Positions 53,244-64,000 of a stretch of 64,000 bases of DNA are shown here, one piece after another. Location of the stretch: contig CAUYUJ010010380.1 in assembly GCA_963575745.1 (NCBI GenBank), positions 261,001 through 325,000 of the forward strand, in the 5' to 3' direction. The notes under the pieces were generated by a model, which was given only the letters and a program-made list of their open reading frames with translations, made no database searches and had not been told where the DNA came from. How positions within the stretch are numbered: position 1 is the stretch's first letter; the number at the start of each line of letters is the position of its first letter. The stretch comes from Prorocentrum cordatum (taxonomy: Eukaryota > Sar > Dinophyceae > Prorocentrales > Prorocentraceae). The position numbers and the translations under genes are program-made.

Positions 53244-54200
53244 CGACGACGACGACGACGAGCGGAACAGTGTCGCACACACGCCGAGAGGGTCGGTGGA
53301 TTTCTCTTCCTCCCTCTTCACTGGGGTGGAGGCTCGCGTCCTACGGGGGTGGAGGCTCGGCCGGCGGACAGCGGCGTGGACTGGGGGGGGGTCCGATCAA
53401 TGGTATCTAAGTTTGCCGCTAGCTCGCCTGCTGCTGAGGCGCTGGCGCCGACATGCAAATTGTTCCGAAGATGCTGTGCTGCACCCACTGGAGGCGCAGA
53501 CATTAAGACTGTGGAGCAGCCTCGCTGGCTGCTCTATTCGAGCGGGGGGGACGGATTATCATTATACCCCTCTTTTGTCTTCATTCAGTCTGGCCTTACC
53601 TATCGGATCGATTGTTATTGCGCCACGTGTTCGCTCGCTCCCTCCTCCCCTCCCCCTTCACTCATTATACTTCTTTGCCTGGGTCCTCGTCCTCCTAAAT
53701 TATGCTCTTTTGCCGGAACACAGTTTTTTTTGCCAGGGGCGTCGCGGATGGAATGCCAACGAGGGGCGTTAGCGAATTTGCATCAGGACTTCGCACGACC
53801 GAGGATACTACGGATGGTCGGATGGGATCGATCGCGAAGCGAAGTAGCGACAACCGACCACATAGATCACGGGCGTTTCCAGGAGGCTAAACTCGGTCGT
53901 TAAAGTCATGCCGTCGATGTGCACCTTCCGCATCCGTCCACCCTCTGCATGAGGAAAGATGCAGGCCGTTGGAAGTCGTGTACAGCAGAGGGATCTTGAT
54001 TACAGAATGGGCATGCGAATCGTACTTTCTGTTCAGAACCAATTTCTCGCTCGGCCGGCCCTGGGTTACCAATACGTTTGTGATGCCAATCAGCCCGTGG
54101 GAAATGTTGACGGTTCGGTTTCGCATGCCTGGACGCTCAAGCAAGGTGGTGGAATGCAGCCGTACGGTGTTGACAGTTGATTGGAGTAGGAGGAGGGGTT
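53244..54200. other. Unassigned DNA with one possible exon
   Basis: No repeat array. On the minus strand 54144-53900 reads HGLIGITNVLVTQGRPSEKL and VLNRKYDSHAHSVIKIPLLY, of normal protein composition; it could be an exon of an unknown gene or an old coding relic. GATCGATCGCGAAGCGAAGT at about 53829 is shared with 25590. Confidence 0.35.
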
Positions 54201-55480
54201 GATTAGGAATAAGGAGGATGGATGGGGAGAGGAAGAGAAGGGGATGGCGGAAGGTGATAGAGATGGAGGGCGAAGGGAAGGAGAAGATGATACCTTACGC
54301 TCGGAACGATTGTCGGTTCCTCCTCCTCCTCCTCCTCCTCCTCGTCATCCTCCCCCTCCTCCTCCGAAGGAATATAATCCGGAAAGATGCAAAGGGATGA
54401 CGGGTGTAAGGGAGGATTAAGGGGAAACGAAGGAGAAATTAGTAGAAGGAGAAAGTTGAGCGGGAGGAGGCGGAGGAGACTGACAAGGGCGGATGCAGGA
54501 GAGGATGAGGAGCAGATGGAGGAGGAGATTGAGAAGGAAAAGGGGGCGGAGGAGGAGCAGCGGGAGAGGGGGGAGAGGAAGGAGAAAGAGGATGAATTCG
54601 GGAAGCAGGAGAGGCATCAGTAGGCGCAGGGAGCGTGAGCAGGAGCAGCAGAAGGACGAGCAGTAGGGGGAGCAGGTGCAGTAGGAAAAGGCGGAGGAGA
54701 ACACCGAGGAGGGGAAGTCAGCGAAGGAGGAGGAGAAAGAGGAGGAGGAGGAGGAGGAGGAGGACGAAGAAGAGATGGAGGAGCAGACAAGCAGCTTCAG
54801 GATCTGGAGCCGGAGCTGGAGCAGCAGCAGCAGCAGCAAGTCAAGGTTCCTGGAGATGTTCAGAGTTTTCTGGAAGTACCCAGGGATGCCCAGAGGCTGC
54901 TGGATGCCAGAAACAATTCAAGCAAGACCAAAGCAAGGCCCACGGAGGAGGAGGAGGAGGAGGAGGAGGAGGAGGAGGAGGACGAGGAGGAGGACGAGGA
55001 GGAGGAGGACGAGATAGGAGGAAGAAGGAGGAGGAAGAGGAAGGAAGAGGAGGAAGGACGAGGAGGAGTAGGAAGAGGAAGACGAAGCGAAGGAAGAAAG
55101 AAGGACGAAGGAAGAGGAGGAGGAATGGAAGAAGGAGAAAGGACGAGCTGGAGGAAGGAAGACAAGGAAGACAAGGAATGCATGGAGAGGAGGAAGGAGC
55201 AGGAGGAAGAGGAGGAGGAGGAGGAGGAGGACACGGAAGAGGAGGAGGAGAAAAAGGAGGGAGAGGAATGAGGAAGAAGGAGCGGGAGAAGGATGACGGG
55301 GAGGAGGATGAGGAAGGAGGGGGAGCAGGAAGAGCAGGAGCAGGAGCGATGGAGAGGAAGGAGGATGATAGAGGAGGAGGAGGAGGACGAGGAGGAGGAG
55401 GAGGAAGAGGAGGAGGATAATAATGGAGGAGGAGGAGGAGGAGGAGGAGGGACGAGGAAGTAGGAGCGAGGAAGGCTGAA
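54200..55480. repeat. Long GGA-type purine arrays
   Basis: GGA/GAA/AGG triplets dominate, densest at 54940-55020 and 55200-55460, with a short pyrimidine island (54320-54365) and a sequence of ordinary complexity at 54780-54935. Confidence 0.85.
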
Positions 55481-56079
55481 AAGGAGGAGGGCACGCGGCG
55501 GACGCGGGGCGGGCGGGGCCGGCCCCCGACGCGGCAAGTTCAGAGCGGCGAGGGCGGCACGCGAGAAGGCCGCCGAGGAGACCCAGGCGTCCCCCGCTCC
55601 CCTCCCCCCCGCTCCCTCTCGCGTCGGACGAGTGGGGGAGGGGGGGACTTACAAAGACGAAGCTGGGACGAGGATAAAATCCGGTACTTCTCCATCGATC
55701 CTCTGTCCTCGATCCGCCTCCTCGTCACTAGCCATCCATCCCCCAGGCCTCCGCGGCCAGACTCGCAACATCACAGAGCAGTAGCATGCTGCGCGCGCCA
55801 CCGTGGGCACCTCACGCCGCCCGTCCCTGAGCGAGCAGATGCCCAGCCGAAAGTTGCTGCTTCTTCGATTCGGTTCGGAGTGCCAGTTGTTTCTTGTTAG
55901 CTTGACCGTTTTGAACGGCCAGCTGAGAAGGCACCAAACATAACTCCGACTAGGTCGGCCTTTTCCCACTGGCCTGGCCAATCTGAACTGACGTACTTCG
56001 GCGACTCATCCCTGACGCGGCAGCTGACCGGTGAGAGAAAAAGAAGCCCCAATTGCCAAAAGACCCGGATCCGCATGGC
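55481..56079. other. Unassigned GC-rich spacer
   Basis: No gene recognised. Short frames on the minus strand lack motifs. Confidence 0.4.
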
Positions 56080-57130
56080 ACCGCATAAATTGGATACGCC
56101 CCTGACGCGTTTCGTGGCCCAATACGGAGCTCCAGCCAAGGCCCACATGCCAGGGTCCGCATGGCGTTGTCGTCTCATGTGGGCACACCCCTCAAGCGCT
56201 TTATGGCCCCAGAGGGAATTTCAACTACGACCCAAATGACAAGGTACACATGGTCTCGCTGCCTGATTTCGGCGCGCCCTTCACACGCGTCGCGGCCCCA
56301 TAGGGACCTTCAATTGAAGCCCAAGTGGCAGGGTCCGCGTGGCGTCGCCGCTTTATTTTGGCACACATCTCACACATCCCGTGGCCCCATGGGGAGCTCC
56401 AACTAGGGCCAAACTACAACGATCTCGATGGCGTCGCTGCCTCATGTCGGCACACCCCATCACACGCTTCGTGACCCTATGAGGAGCTGCAACTAAAGCC
56501 CACATGCCAGGGTCCGCATGGCGTCGCCGTTTCATGTCGGCACACCCCTCAAACGTGTCGTGGCTCCATTGGAGCTCCAATTTGAGAACCCACTGCCAGG
56601 GACCGTGTGCCGTCGCCCTCACATACCGGCACATCCCTCGTATGTTGAGTGGCCCTATAGGGAGCTCCGACTAAGGCCCACATGCCGGGGTCCGCATGGC
56701 GTCGGTGTTTCATGTCGGTACACGCCTCACACGTTTCGTACCACCACAGGGAGCCCCAACTAAAACCCAAATGCCAAAAGTCCGCATGCAGTCGACACTT
56801 CATTTCGGCACACCCCTCACACGTTTCGCGGCACCATGGGGAACTCCAATTAAGGACCAAATGTGAGTGTCCGCATGGCCTCGGTGTTTCATGCCGGCAC
56901 ACGCCTCACACGTTTCGTAGCCCCATCGAGCGCTCCAGCTAAAGTTCACACGCCAGGGTCCGCATGGCGTCGCCGCCCCATGTCGGCACACCCATCACAC
57001 ATTTCGTAGCCCCCTACGGAGTTTCAGCTACCCCAGCGGCAGGGTCTGCAAGGCAGCGCCGCACCGAAGGGCCAAGTGCCAAGCTCCGCATGGCGTCGGT
57101 GTTTTATACCCCTCACGCTTGTCGTGACCC
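56080..57130 (-). repeat. 89-bp satellite family, main array
   Basis: About 11 units. The GCATGGCGTCGCCG landmark occurs at 56161, 56250, 56339, 56428, 56518, 56607, 56697, 56786, 56875 and 56964, that is every 89-90 bp, then less regularly to 57090. Other landmarks are CATGTCGGCACACCCCTCAC, CGTTTCGTGGCCCCATGGGG and AGCTCCAACTAAGGCCCACA. The reverse complement matches the short array at 44385-44695. Confidence 0.9.
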
Positions 57131-57189
57131 CATGAACCAGAGGGAACTCTCCCAACGGCGCCGCGGCCAGCGCCCTTCTGGCGCCATCT

Positions 57190-57380
57190 TGAGGGATGGA
57201 TGGGTGTGAAGATCAGCAGATGTGCACCGAATGGTTTTGGTTGAAGGAGATCGTGAGGGTTGGATTGGTACGAAGATCAGCAGATGTGCACCGATAGTTG
57301 TTGCCATGGATGGTGAGGATCAGAGGTTCAGAAAGGTCCAGATGAGACGATCTTACGGTCAGCCGATGTGCACCGCGTCC
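57190..57380 (+). repeat. Tandem repeat with GATCAGCAGATGTGCACCG
   Basis: The phrase occurs at 57211 and 57275 and, changed, at about 57350. Each is preceded by a GGATGG/GGATTGG phrase. Confidence 0.7.
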
Positions 57381-57439
57381 CGTTTGTTTGGAGGGGATCG
57401 CAGAGGGGGGCCGCGGCCCGGAGCTTGTCGGGACCAGCT

Positions 57440-57725
57440 GGAGGGCGGTGAAATGGTTATCTAATTATGGGGTTATCGAGTAAGGTTTACAGGTAGGAGG
57501 TGTGGGGTACGGTGTTAGAGTCTAGGATTAGGTTATTGTGTTGCGGGGTAGTGCTCAAGGTCGCGGTTTAGGGTGTGGGGTTTCGTGGTTCGGGGTGTGA
57601 GCATCAGGGTCAGAGCGTTAGCGCTCAGGGTTAGGATTAGTGTTGAAGCTTCGGGTGTTAGGGTGAGTTTCGAGATCGAGGGTTGGGGTCAGGGTGTTGG
57701 GGTTCGGATCGGTTGGTCAGGATTT
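57440..57725 (+). repeat. Degenerate GGGTTA/GGGTGT-rich stretch
   Basis: G/T-rich on one strand with GGTTTAGGGTG, GGGTTAGGATTAG and GGTGTTAGGGTGAG among unrelated bases. It resembles a decayed telomere-type repeat (TTTAGGG in dinoflagellates) but no two perfect units are adjacent. Confidence 0.35.
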
Positions 57726-57914
57726 TGGGGCTCAGGGGGGAAGGGGGAGTTCCAACTCCTGGCCCGAAAGGGGTGACAGGAGGGTACAGTTTCCGTCCTG
57801 GGCGAACGGCGGATTGGGGAAATGGGATGTGGTCCAACCCCCCGCCCCTTTGTTCACACCAGCGGCGCGCCCTCCCTCTCATCTTCCCCCCGATCTCCTT
57901 CGTTATGTCGTCTC

Positions 57915-57961
57915 CCGCGTCTATCGCTCTCTCTCTCTCTCTCTCTCGCTCTCTCTCCCTC

Positions 57962-58001
<40 letters not shown>

Positions 58002-58038
58002 ACCTCTCGTTAAAGGTTTATGTGTGTGTTTTTGGTTG

Positions 58039-58081
<43 letters not shown>

Positions 58082-58082
58082 C
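57915..58082. repeat. (CT)n microsatellite
   Basis: Three runs of CT dinucleotides separated by short non-repeat segments. Confidence 0.9.
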
Positions 58083-58229
58083 TTCCATATATATACACAT
58101 ATCAGTGCATGGGCATTGGCACATGGATACACATAACCATCTAGGTATACAGAAAGAGGTGTGCGTAGATGAATACAACTATAAATGTTTGCATATGTGC
58201 ATATACAAATGTGAGTATGCATGGGTTGT

Positions 58230-58745
58230 CTGACCGTCGCCGTGCTCACTTTGGGTTGCGAGTGGGCCGTTCGTTTGGGGTCTATTGGGGCCTTATTGGG
58301 CCGTCGTCGGGGCCTATTGGAATCGTCTTGGAGCCCGTTTGGGGTTGTCGTGAAGCCCTCACGTGTTGGGGATATCTTGGGGATGCTTGGAGGCGTGCTG
58401 GGGGCCCGTTGGGCGGCCTTGGAGCTCCCCCGTGCTGTTTGGAGCCCTCTTGGACGCCTTTTGGACCTTCTTGGGGCGGTATTGGGGGCCGCTTGGACTG
58501 TCTCGGACGCTCCTGGGTACCGAACATGCGAGTATGATAAGGCTACTCTTCAACAAAAAATGCACGGAGAACGAGTGATGCGCATAGGAGTGTATTACAA
58601 GTCCTCTCGGGAGCCCCATTGGTCAGTCTTGGAAGCCCACGGCCTTCTTGGACCCATCCTGGGCAATCTTGGACGCGACTTTGCCATATTGTATAATTAT
58701 TCGGGCCCTCCTGGGGCCTGTTGAGGCCCTCTGGGGTTGCCTTAG
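58230..58745 (+). repeat. CTTGGGG-type array, diverged
   Basis: TATTGGGGCC, CTTGGAGCC and CTTGGGGCGG units at 58270-58520 and again at 58600-58745, of the same style as in the composite elements near 1 and 20 kb, but without their termini. Confidence 0.65.
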
Positions 58746-59690
58746 GGTCATCTCTCATCTGTGGTCGTCGCGGGTTCATCTGAGGCGTTATATTTTTTAC
58801 ATGTAAGACTGCACTGGCAGTTCGCGCCATGCACCTTGGTCATTAGTTTTTGGCATGCAGGCGGAAGGGCAGGAAGGTAAAGCGGCACATTTAGCGATAA
58901 CTACATGTGAATGTGTCCGACATCGTCGTTAGATTGATGTGTTCACGGTCCTTCCCTCATGATTCCTCTCCCTCTTCTTCGGTTTCGCCCTACCCTGCGA
59001 ATGTGTCCCCAGCCTCAGCTTTCTTTGCGGAGGCTCCTCTTCCGGTGTTTGGTGGGTGTCTTGGGCCTCTTGGGGCTCTCGCGGGGCCGCGGGGTCGTTC
59101 GGCCGCCCTCCTGACCGATGTGGGTCTGGTGCCTAGGCCCAGCAGGGGCTTCCAGGAGGAGCCCCAGAAAGCCCAGGTGACTTTCTGTAGGGGCGTTGTC
59201 CCGTTCTGGGGGAGGTCCCACCCCCCTGTATTGTAAAAACGTAGAGGTGGGAATATCCCCCTTATATTGATGCCAGGCGTGGAATTATCGCCCCAGCGAG
59301 CAACGGCAGAGAAGGCCGGGATCCTTTTGGCGAGCGAGGCTCAGTGTGTTGGAGAGGGAGAAAGGGAAAGAGAAAGAGGCGGAGTTCAGTACAAGGAGGA
59401 ATTGGGGGAGCAGGAGCAAGGGGAGAAGGATGAGGAGGAGTTTGAGGAGGAGCGGGAGAAGCGCCGGGGTTGGAGGGAGAAAGTAGGAGGAGGAGGCGGA
59501 GGAAGAGCAGCAGCAGCAGCAATACACAACGACGACGAAGAAGAGGGGGACCAGAATACGGATCCCAGGGCCTAGACACCGCTGGTTATGCTGGATTGTG
59601 TTCTGACGGTCCTGTGGCCCTTGTACAGACCAAAACCAGAAAAACGAATCTGGATTTTTTCCCTCAGGACCTTCTTTCCTTCATGGCGAG
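58746..59690. other. Unassigned DNA with small purine arrays
   Basis: A short CTTGGGG patch lies at 59055-59085 and a GGA array at about 59390-59540 with an AGC run (59508-59522). No gene seen. Confidence 0.4.
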
Positions 59691-60058
59691 AGGAGGAGGA
59701 GGAGGAAGAGGAGGAGGAGGAGGAGGTGGCGAAAGAGGAGCGCCTCGCTTCGCAGGCTGCCTCGGGCAAAGGCCGCAAGGCGGGCGTCGCCGAGGACCTC
59801 GAAGTGCTGGGCGACGAGGACCGTCCCCCTCTCCTGTTGATGCGGCTGCAGCCGCTTTTTGTCTGGAACCTCCCCATGTCTCCGACGCAGAGGACCGCCC
59901 CCCTTGCTGTTGCTGCTGCTGCTGCCTCCTCGTGTTGTCTGGAAGCTCTGGAGGAGGAGCAGCAGCAGCAGCAGCAGGGAGGATGAGGCGGAGGAGGAGG
60001 AGGCGCAGGGAGGAGGAGGGCGAGGGAGGAGGAGGAAGACGAGGGGGAGGACAAGCTA
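59691..60058. repeat. GGA array with AGC/TGC patches
   Basis: GGA triplets at 59691-59745 and 59985-60050; GCTGCTGCT and GCAGCAGCA runs at 59905-59980. Confidence 0.8.
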
Positions 60059-61400
60059 GGTGCGCTCGCGTCTTATCTGACATCCTACCCCTCCCTCCCA
60101 TCCCTCACCATAGCGTCGATCTCCTTTCTATTCGCACAATCGGATGTCGTAGTATGGCGTAGCAGTACATGGTATAGCATTGTGATGAAGACTAACGCGT
60201 AGCATGGCATAGCATGGCGTGGCGACGCCCCACAGTGGGGGGTTGGGCTTCTGCGGCCCGAACAATCAACGAATATACACCGAATGTGGAATCAATTCCG
60301 ATGGTTTCTTCGGGAGGCCATTCTTTCGATTTTGGGGCCGATTTGGAAGCACCGAAAACCATGCCGTGGCATGGCGCTAAAAATAATGACGCCAGCGCTA
60401 CAGCGGGAGCACGATTCGGAACAAGCGGATGCACGGACATGAGGCCAGCGCTGCAGCGGGAACGCGATACGGAACGAGCGGTAGCTTGAAAATAAGGGGC
60501 CAGCGCTTCAGCGAGACCAGCATTTCGAAAAACAAAAACCAATAAAAAAGCGGAAGCGCGGAAATGAGGACGCGTAGCTTGACATAGCATGGCGTGGCGA
60601 CGCCCCAAAGTTGGGGGGGCTTCTGCGGCCCAAGAAAAATCAACGAATCGACACCGAATGCGCAATCACTTCCGATAATTTTTGTCGGTGGGGCATTTTC
60701 TAGATTTGGGGGCCATTTGGAAGGACCGAAAACCATGCCGTGGCATGGCGCTGGAAATATGACGCCAGCGCTACAGCGGGAGCACGATTCGGAACGAGCG
60801 GATGCGCGGAAATGAAGCCAGCGCTGCAGCGGGAACACGATTCGGAACGAACGGTAGCCCGAAAATGAAGCCAGCGCTTCAGCGAGGGTAGCATTTTTCA
60901 CAAACACCCAAGCGCGGAAGCGCGGAAATGAGGACGCGTAGCCTGACATAGCATGGCGTGGCGACGCCCCAAAGTTGGGGGGGCTTCTGCGGCCCCAAAA
61001 ATCAACGAATCGGCACCAGATGCGTAATCACTTCCGATGGTTTCTGTCTGGGGGGCATTTTTTAGATTTGGGGGCCATTTGGAAGGACCGAAAACCATGC
61101 CGTGGCATGGCGCTGGAAATAATGACGCCAGCGCTGCAGCGGGAGCACGATTCGGAACGAGCGGAAGCGCGGAAATGAAGCCAGCGCTGCAGCTGAAACA
61201 CGATCCGGAACGAGCGGTAACCCGAACATGAGGCCAGCGTTTCAGTGAGAGCAGCAATTTGAAATAATAATGTTTGTGCTTCTTGTTGTAAAAAACCGAA
61301 GACCTGCTTCCCGGGAATCCAATATGCAAAAAAACAGTACGCGAAGAGGGGCCGAATATTTCCCGGACGCCACCAGGTGAGTAGTATTCAGACTATACAT
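60059..61400 (+). repeat. Second composite repeat, copy 1, with three units of about 370 bp
   Basis: Starts with GCTAGGTGCGCTCGCGTC and a CCTACCCCTC...CTATTCGCACAATCGGATG phrase. Then three tandem units begin at 60221, 60596 and 60960 (GGCGACGCCCC...GTTGGGGG, an 'AACCATGCCGTGGCATGG' palindrome, and AGCGCTNCAGCGGGA modules). It ends with a CCCGGGAATCC...AACAGTACGCG tail at 61310-61400. The same start and tail recur at 62388-63215. Confidence 0.75.
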
Positions 61401-61970
61401 ATTGTTTATTTGTGGATTTAGGAGGAGGATGAGGAAGAGTGGGGAGGACGAGCAGGTGACGGAGGGGGTGGCGACGAAAGTCGTAGAGGTAAAAAGATGA
61501 GAGAGCAAGGGCCTAGGGGCGGATGAGTACAAAGGCGAGGGGGTGATGGAGGAGAAAGAAAGGCAAGCAGGTTGAGGATGGAGCATGAGGTAAGAGGGCG
61601 GAGGGTGGGACAGAGCCAACGAGTAGTCGCGCCAATCGTCTGTGATTGACTCGAAGCGCACTCGAAGCGCTGCTAGCTCTTGGGCGCGACCGGGCCAACG
61701 AAAACTCGGGGGTTGCTAAAATGGTGCCCCTGGCCCGAGGTGCTCCCAGCCTTGCGCTCCAGTTAAGAGCCCCTGGGGCCCTCTGGGCCTTGGGGGCCTC
61801 TTTGAAAATCCTGGGGGACCCTGGGCCAGGGACACATCCAGCAACACCCGAAGAACCGGCCCCGAGCCAGCGACACTCGGTTGGAAACGACCCCCCGCGC
61901 GGGGCGGGACGGGCAGACAGAAGGAAGCCGCCAGCCGCCAAGAATGAGCACAAAAACTGATGTGGTCACA
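61401..61970. other. Unassigned spacer
   Basis: GGA/GTGG-rich at 61420-61600, then GC-rich DNA. No gene recognised. Confidence 0.4.
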
Positions 61971-61971
61971 A

Positions 61972-62110
61972 CGGACACTTTGAGTGAGGCACAGGGGACA
62001 AATATTGTGGACACTTTGAACGGGGCACAATGGACACTTCGAATGTGGACACCCTGAATGGTCACAAGGAGCATTTTGAATGGGGCACGCAATGGACACA
62101 TAATGTGGAG
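61972..62110 (+). repeat. Short tandem repeat, GGACACTTTGAATGGGGCACA
   Basis: Five or six imperfect units of 18-26 bp. Confidence 0.75.
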
Positions 62111-62387
62111 TCAAAAAGACGATGAGAACAGCGATTGGCACAAAGGATTCATTGGCCAGGATTCCCTGTCGGTCTCGCGGCAGACCATTTGGGACAAGCG
62201 TCGCCTGCCCACCGGCCGACGCTGTCGGTGTGGGACAACGTCTGATGTTGGGCATCGTCCCCGAAAGAACCAGCGCGGAGCCCCGAGTCGCGGAAGCCAC
62301 CGATCGGCGCCGTGCTGGATCTTCATGGCCCCGAAGCCCTTGGGAGGGTTGGAGGAGGGGGGAAATGGGGAGAAGGGGGGGGGGCGG
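62111..62387. other. Unassigned spacer
   Basis: No gene or array recognised. Confidence 0.4.
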
Positions 62388-63215
62388 CAAGCTAGGTGCG
62401 CTCGCGTCATATCTGACGTCCTACCCCTCGCTCCCATCCCTTACCATGGCGTAGATTTCCTCTCTATTCGCACAGTCGGATGTCGAGCAGGGCAATAACC
62501 GCGAGACGGTGCGCGATATATGGTAGTTCACGGGATGGCATCGCGTAGAAGAGCACGGCAGAGCGTAGCACGTCATAGCATGGCGTGGTATTGCGCAGTG
62601 AAGCATTGCATCGCAAAGCATTGCAACGCATAGCATGGCATCACACAGCGGCGCAGAACGCAACACCGCACAGCATGTCATGGCATGGCGCCTGGGTCCT
62701 TGGAGGGTAGGTGGATCGTCTTCAAGAGGTCTGGGCCGGTCTGGAGTCGTGGCTCCATGTCTAGCTCCTTGGGCTTCCCGAAAAGCTCTAGACAAGGCGG
62801 GGCTGACGGAGAGCACTGGCTGGCTCTGCTTCCAACATCGCCTTCTCAAAGCAGAAACGAGGCTCCCGCTTGATATTTCCTGAAAACGACGACGCCCCAA
62901 AGTTGGGGGGGGCTTCTGCGGACCAAAAAACAAACGAATTGTGCAATCACTCCCGATGATTTTTTCGGGGTGCATTTTTTAGATTTGGAGGCCTATCTGG
63001 AAGGACCGAGAACGCACGCGCTGCAGCGGGAGCACAACCAGAGTCGCAAAATTGGGGCGCGCGCTCCAGCGGGAACAACATTTTGAAACAAAACCAAGCG
63101 ACAACTCGTTTCCCGGGAATCCTGTGTGTAAAAAACAGTACGCGGAGGGGGGCCTGATATTTTCTGGACGTCAACAGGGGAGACAAGAGAATAGTATTCA
63201 TATTGTGTACTTGTG
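62388..63215 (+). repeat. Second composite repeat, copy 2
   Basis: Same opening (GCTAGGTGCGCTCGCGTC) and CTATTCGCACAGTCGGATG phrase as copy 1, then a GCATAGCATGGC-rich stretch, a single unit of the ~370-bp repeat (62887-63090) and the CCCGGGAATCC...AACAGTACGCG tail (63110-63200). Copy 1 has three units. Confidence 0.75.
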
Positions 63216-64000
63216 GAGGGGGAGAAGGGGGCGGAACCGACGAAAACAGCAGCCTTTACCAGCGGAGCCATGGATTCCAGACCTTGCGGCTCGGTTGAGT
63301 TCGTTGGTGAGTACACGTGCCTCGGGGGAGCCCGCGACACTGGGGCGCCGGGAGAAGCTCTTCTCCGATCGTGTCTGGCGGCGTCGCGACGGCTGGACCT
63401 CCAGCATGTTCGGGTCATGCAGGACTGGGATATTCCGTCAACCTCCAGGCGCAGCTTCTCTGGAAGTGCAACCGGTCGGAGGCCCTCTTCGGACTGGAGC
63501 TGCGCTTCCATCTACCAGACGTCGACACGGGCGCGAATCGTGCACAGGAGGAGTGGGTCAGATAGTTTCTTGGCATCTCGGTGCCTGTGGCCCGAGTCCG
63601 GATCCTCGACGCCTTCGGGTGGCAGGAGCGGTGGTCCACGCACTACCGCGGACTGGCGTGTATGTTGTGGGCCAGGATCCAGGTGGACGGACCTTGTGGA
63701 CCCCCGCTATACCAAGGCGCGAGAAGTCCCCCAGTTGTCGGAACAGGTCCAGGACTCTTGGGCTGCAGCGATGGCTTCTCGGGCGCTTGGGAGTGCGTCA
63801 CCCGGGGGCAGCCCAGAACCGAACTAAGGCCAGCCAGCGGCGAGTGCTCCTGAGTTTTCGGGTCCGAATGCGACGTTGACTGCAGGAGCGAGTGGAACAG
63901 CCGTGGTTGGCTGCCAGGCCACAGGTGCGGGCGAGGGCAACCAGTGCAAGGGCATGGGGAACGCACCACCTGGCTGCGGCCGGGTGCGCGACGGAGGAGG
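63216..64000 (+). pseudogene. Possible fragment of a LINE reverse-transcriptase C-terminal region
   Basis: The frames at about 63420-63690 read AQLLWKCNRSEALFGLELRF and, after one stop, FLGISVPVARVRILDAFGWQ then THYRGLACMLWARIQVDG. The pattern 'FLG...R..IL..FGW...W..H...LA..LWARI' resembles the segment after the RT thumb in dinoflagellate LINEs. No catalytic motif is present and the window ends here. Confidence 0.3.

Overview
The window looks like nuclear DNA of a dinoflagellate (Symbiodiniaceae, Prorocentrum or similar). Evidence: near-exact relics of the dinoflagellate spliced leader (DinoSL) at the 5' ends of two LINEs; a calreticulin gene whose five inferred introns are all GC-AG; a PPR gene relic with the 'ISACEKG'-type repeat common in dinoflagellates; GC-rich DNA crowded with GGA, CCT, TCG and CTTGGGG arrays; and a Ty1/copia-like element of the dinoflagellate type. 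No bacterial features (operons, ribosome binding sites, CRISPR) and no rRNA were seen.

Layout. 1-2.0 kb: a composite repeat with 11-bp terminal inverted repeats (copy 1) and a 112-bp foldback element. 2.03-7.5 kb: a decayed plus-strand LINE (LINE-A) that begins with a DinoSL relic. 7.5-16.1 kb: intergenic DNA of simple repeats and minisatellites. 16.2-25.4 kb: the one recognisable host gene, calreticulin, in six visible exons; its third intron carries copy 2 of the composite element. 25.9-26.8 kb: minus-strand PPR relic. 27.73-47.78 kb: a 20-kb Ty1/copia-like element with 265-bp LTRs, a primer-binding site and a 6-bp target duplication, itself interrupted in its reverse transcriptase by a 4.15-kb insertion with its own 6-bp duplication. 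47.8-53.24 kb: a minus-strand LINE (LINE-B), also starting at a DinoSL relic; the copia element seems to have landed in its 3' end. 53.2-64 kb: GGA arrays, an 89-bp satellite, CTTGGGG arrays, and two copies of a second composite repeat.

The copia-like element is the main object. Besides Gag, protease, integrase, reverse transcriptase and RNase H it carries a Tpt1/KptA-like RNA 2'-phosphotransferase domain, a RING-H2 finger and a small segment resembling a C5-cytosine methyltransferase. It is dead: it changes frame many times, the Gag zinc knuckle has lost its histidine and the integrase its first aspartate. Across its body, and nowhere else I could see, lie about 40 copies of one tiny hairpin, GCNNG-GNRA-CNNGC, in which the two variable stem pairs change together.

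All assignments are by eye from translated sequence; no database search was run. Domain names are inferences from motif order and spacing. Most open frames in this DNA are simple-repeat artefacts and are not annotated.
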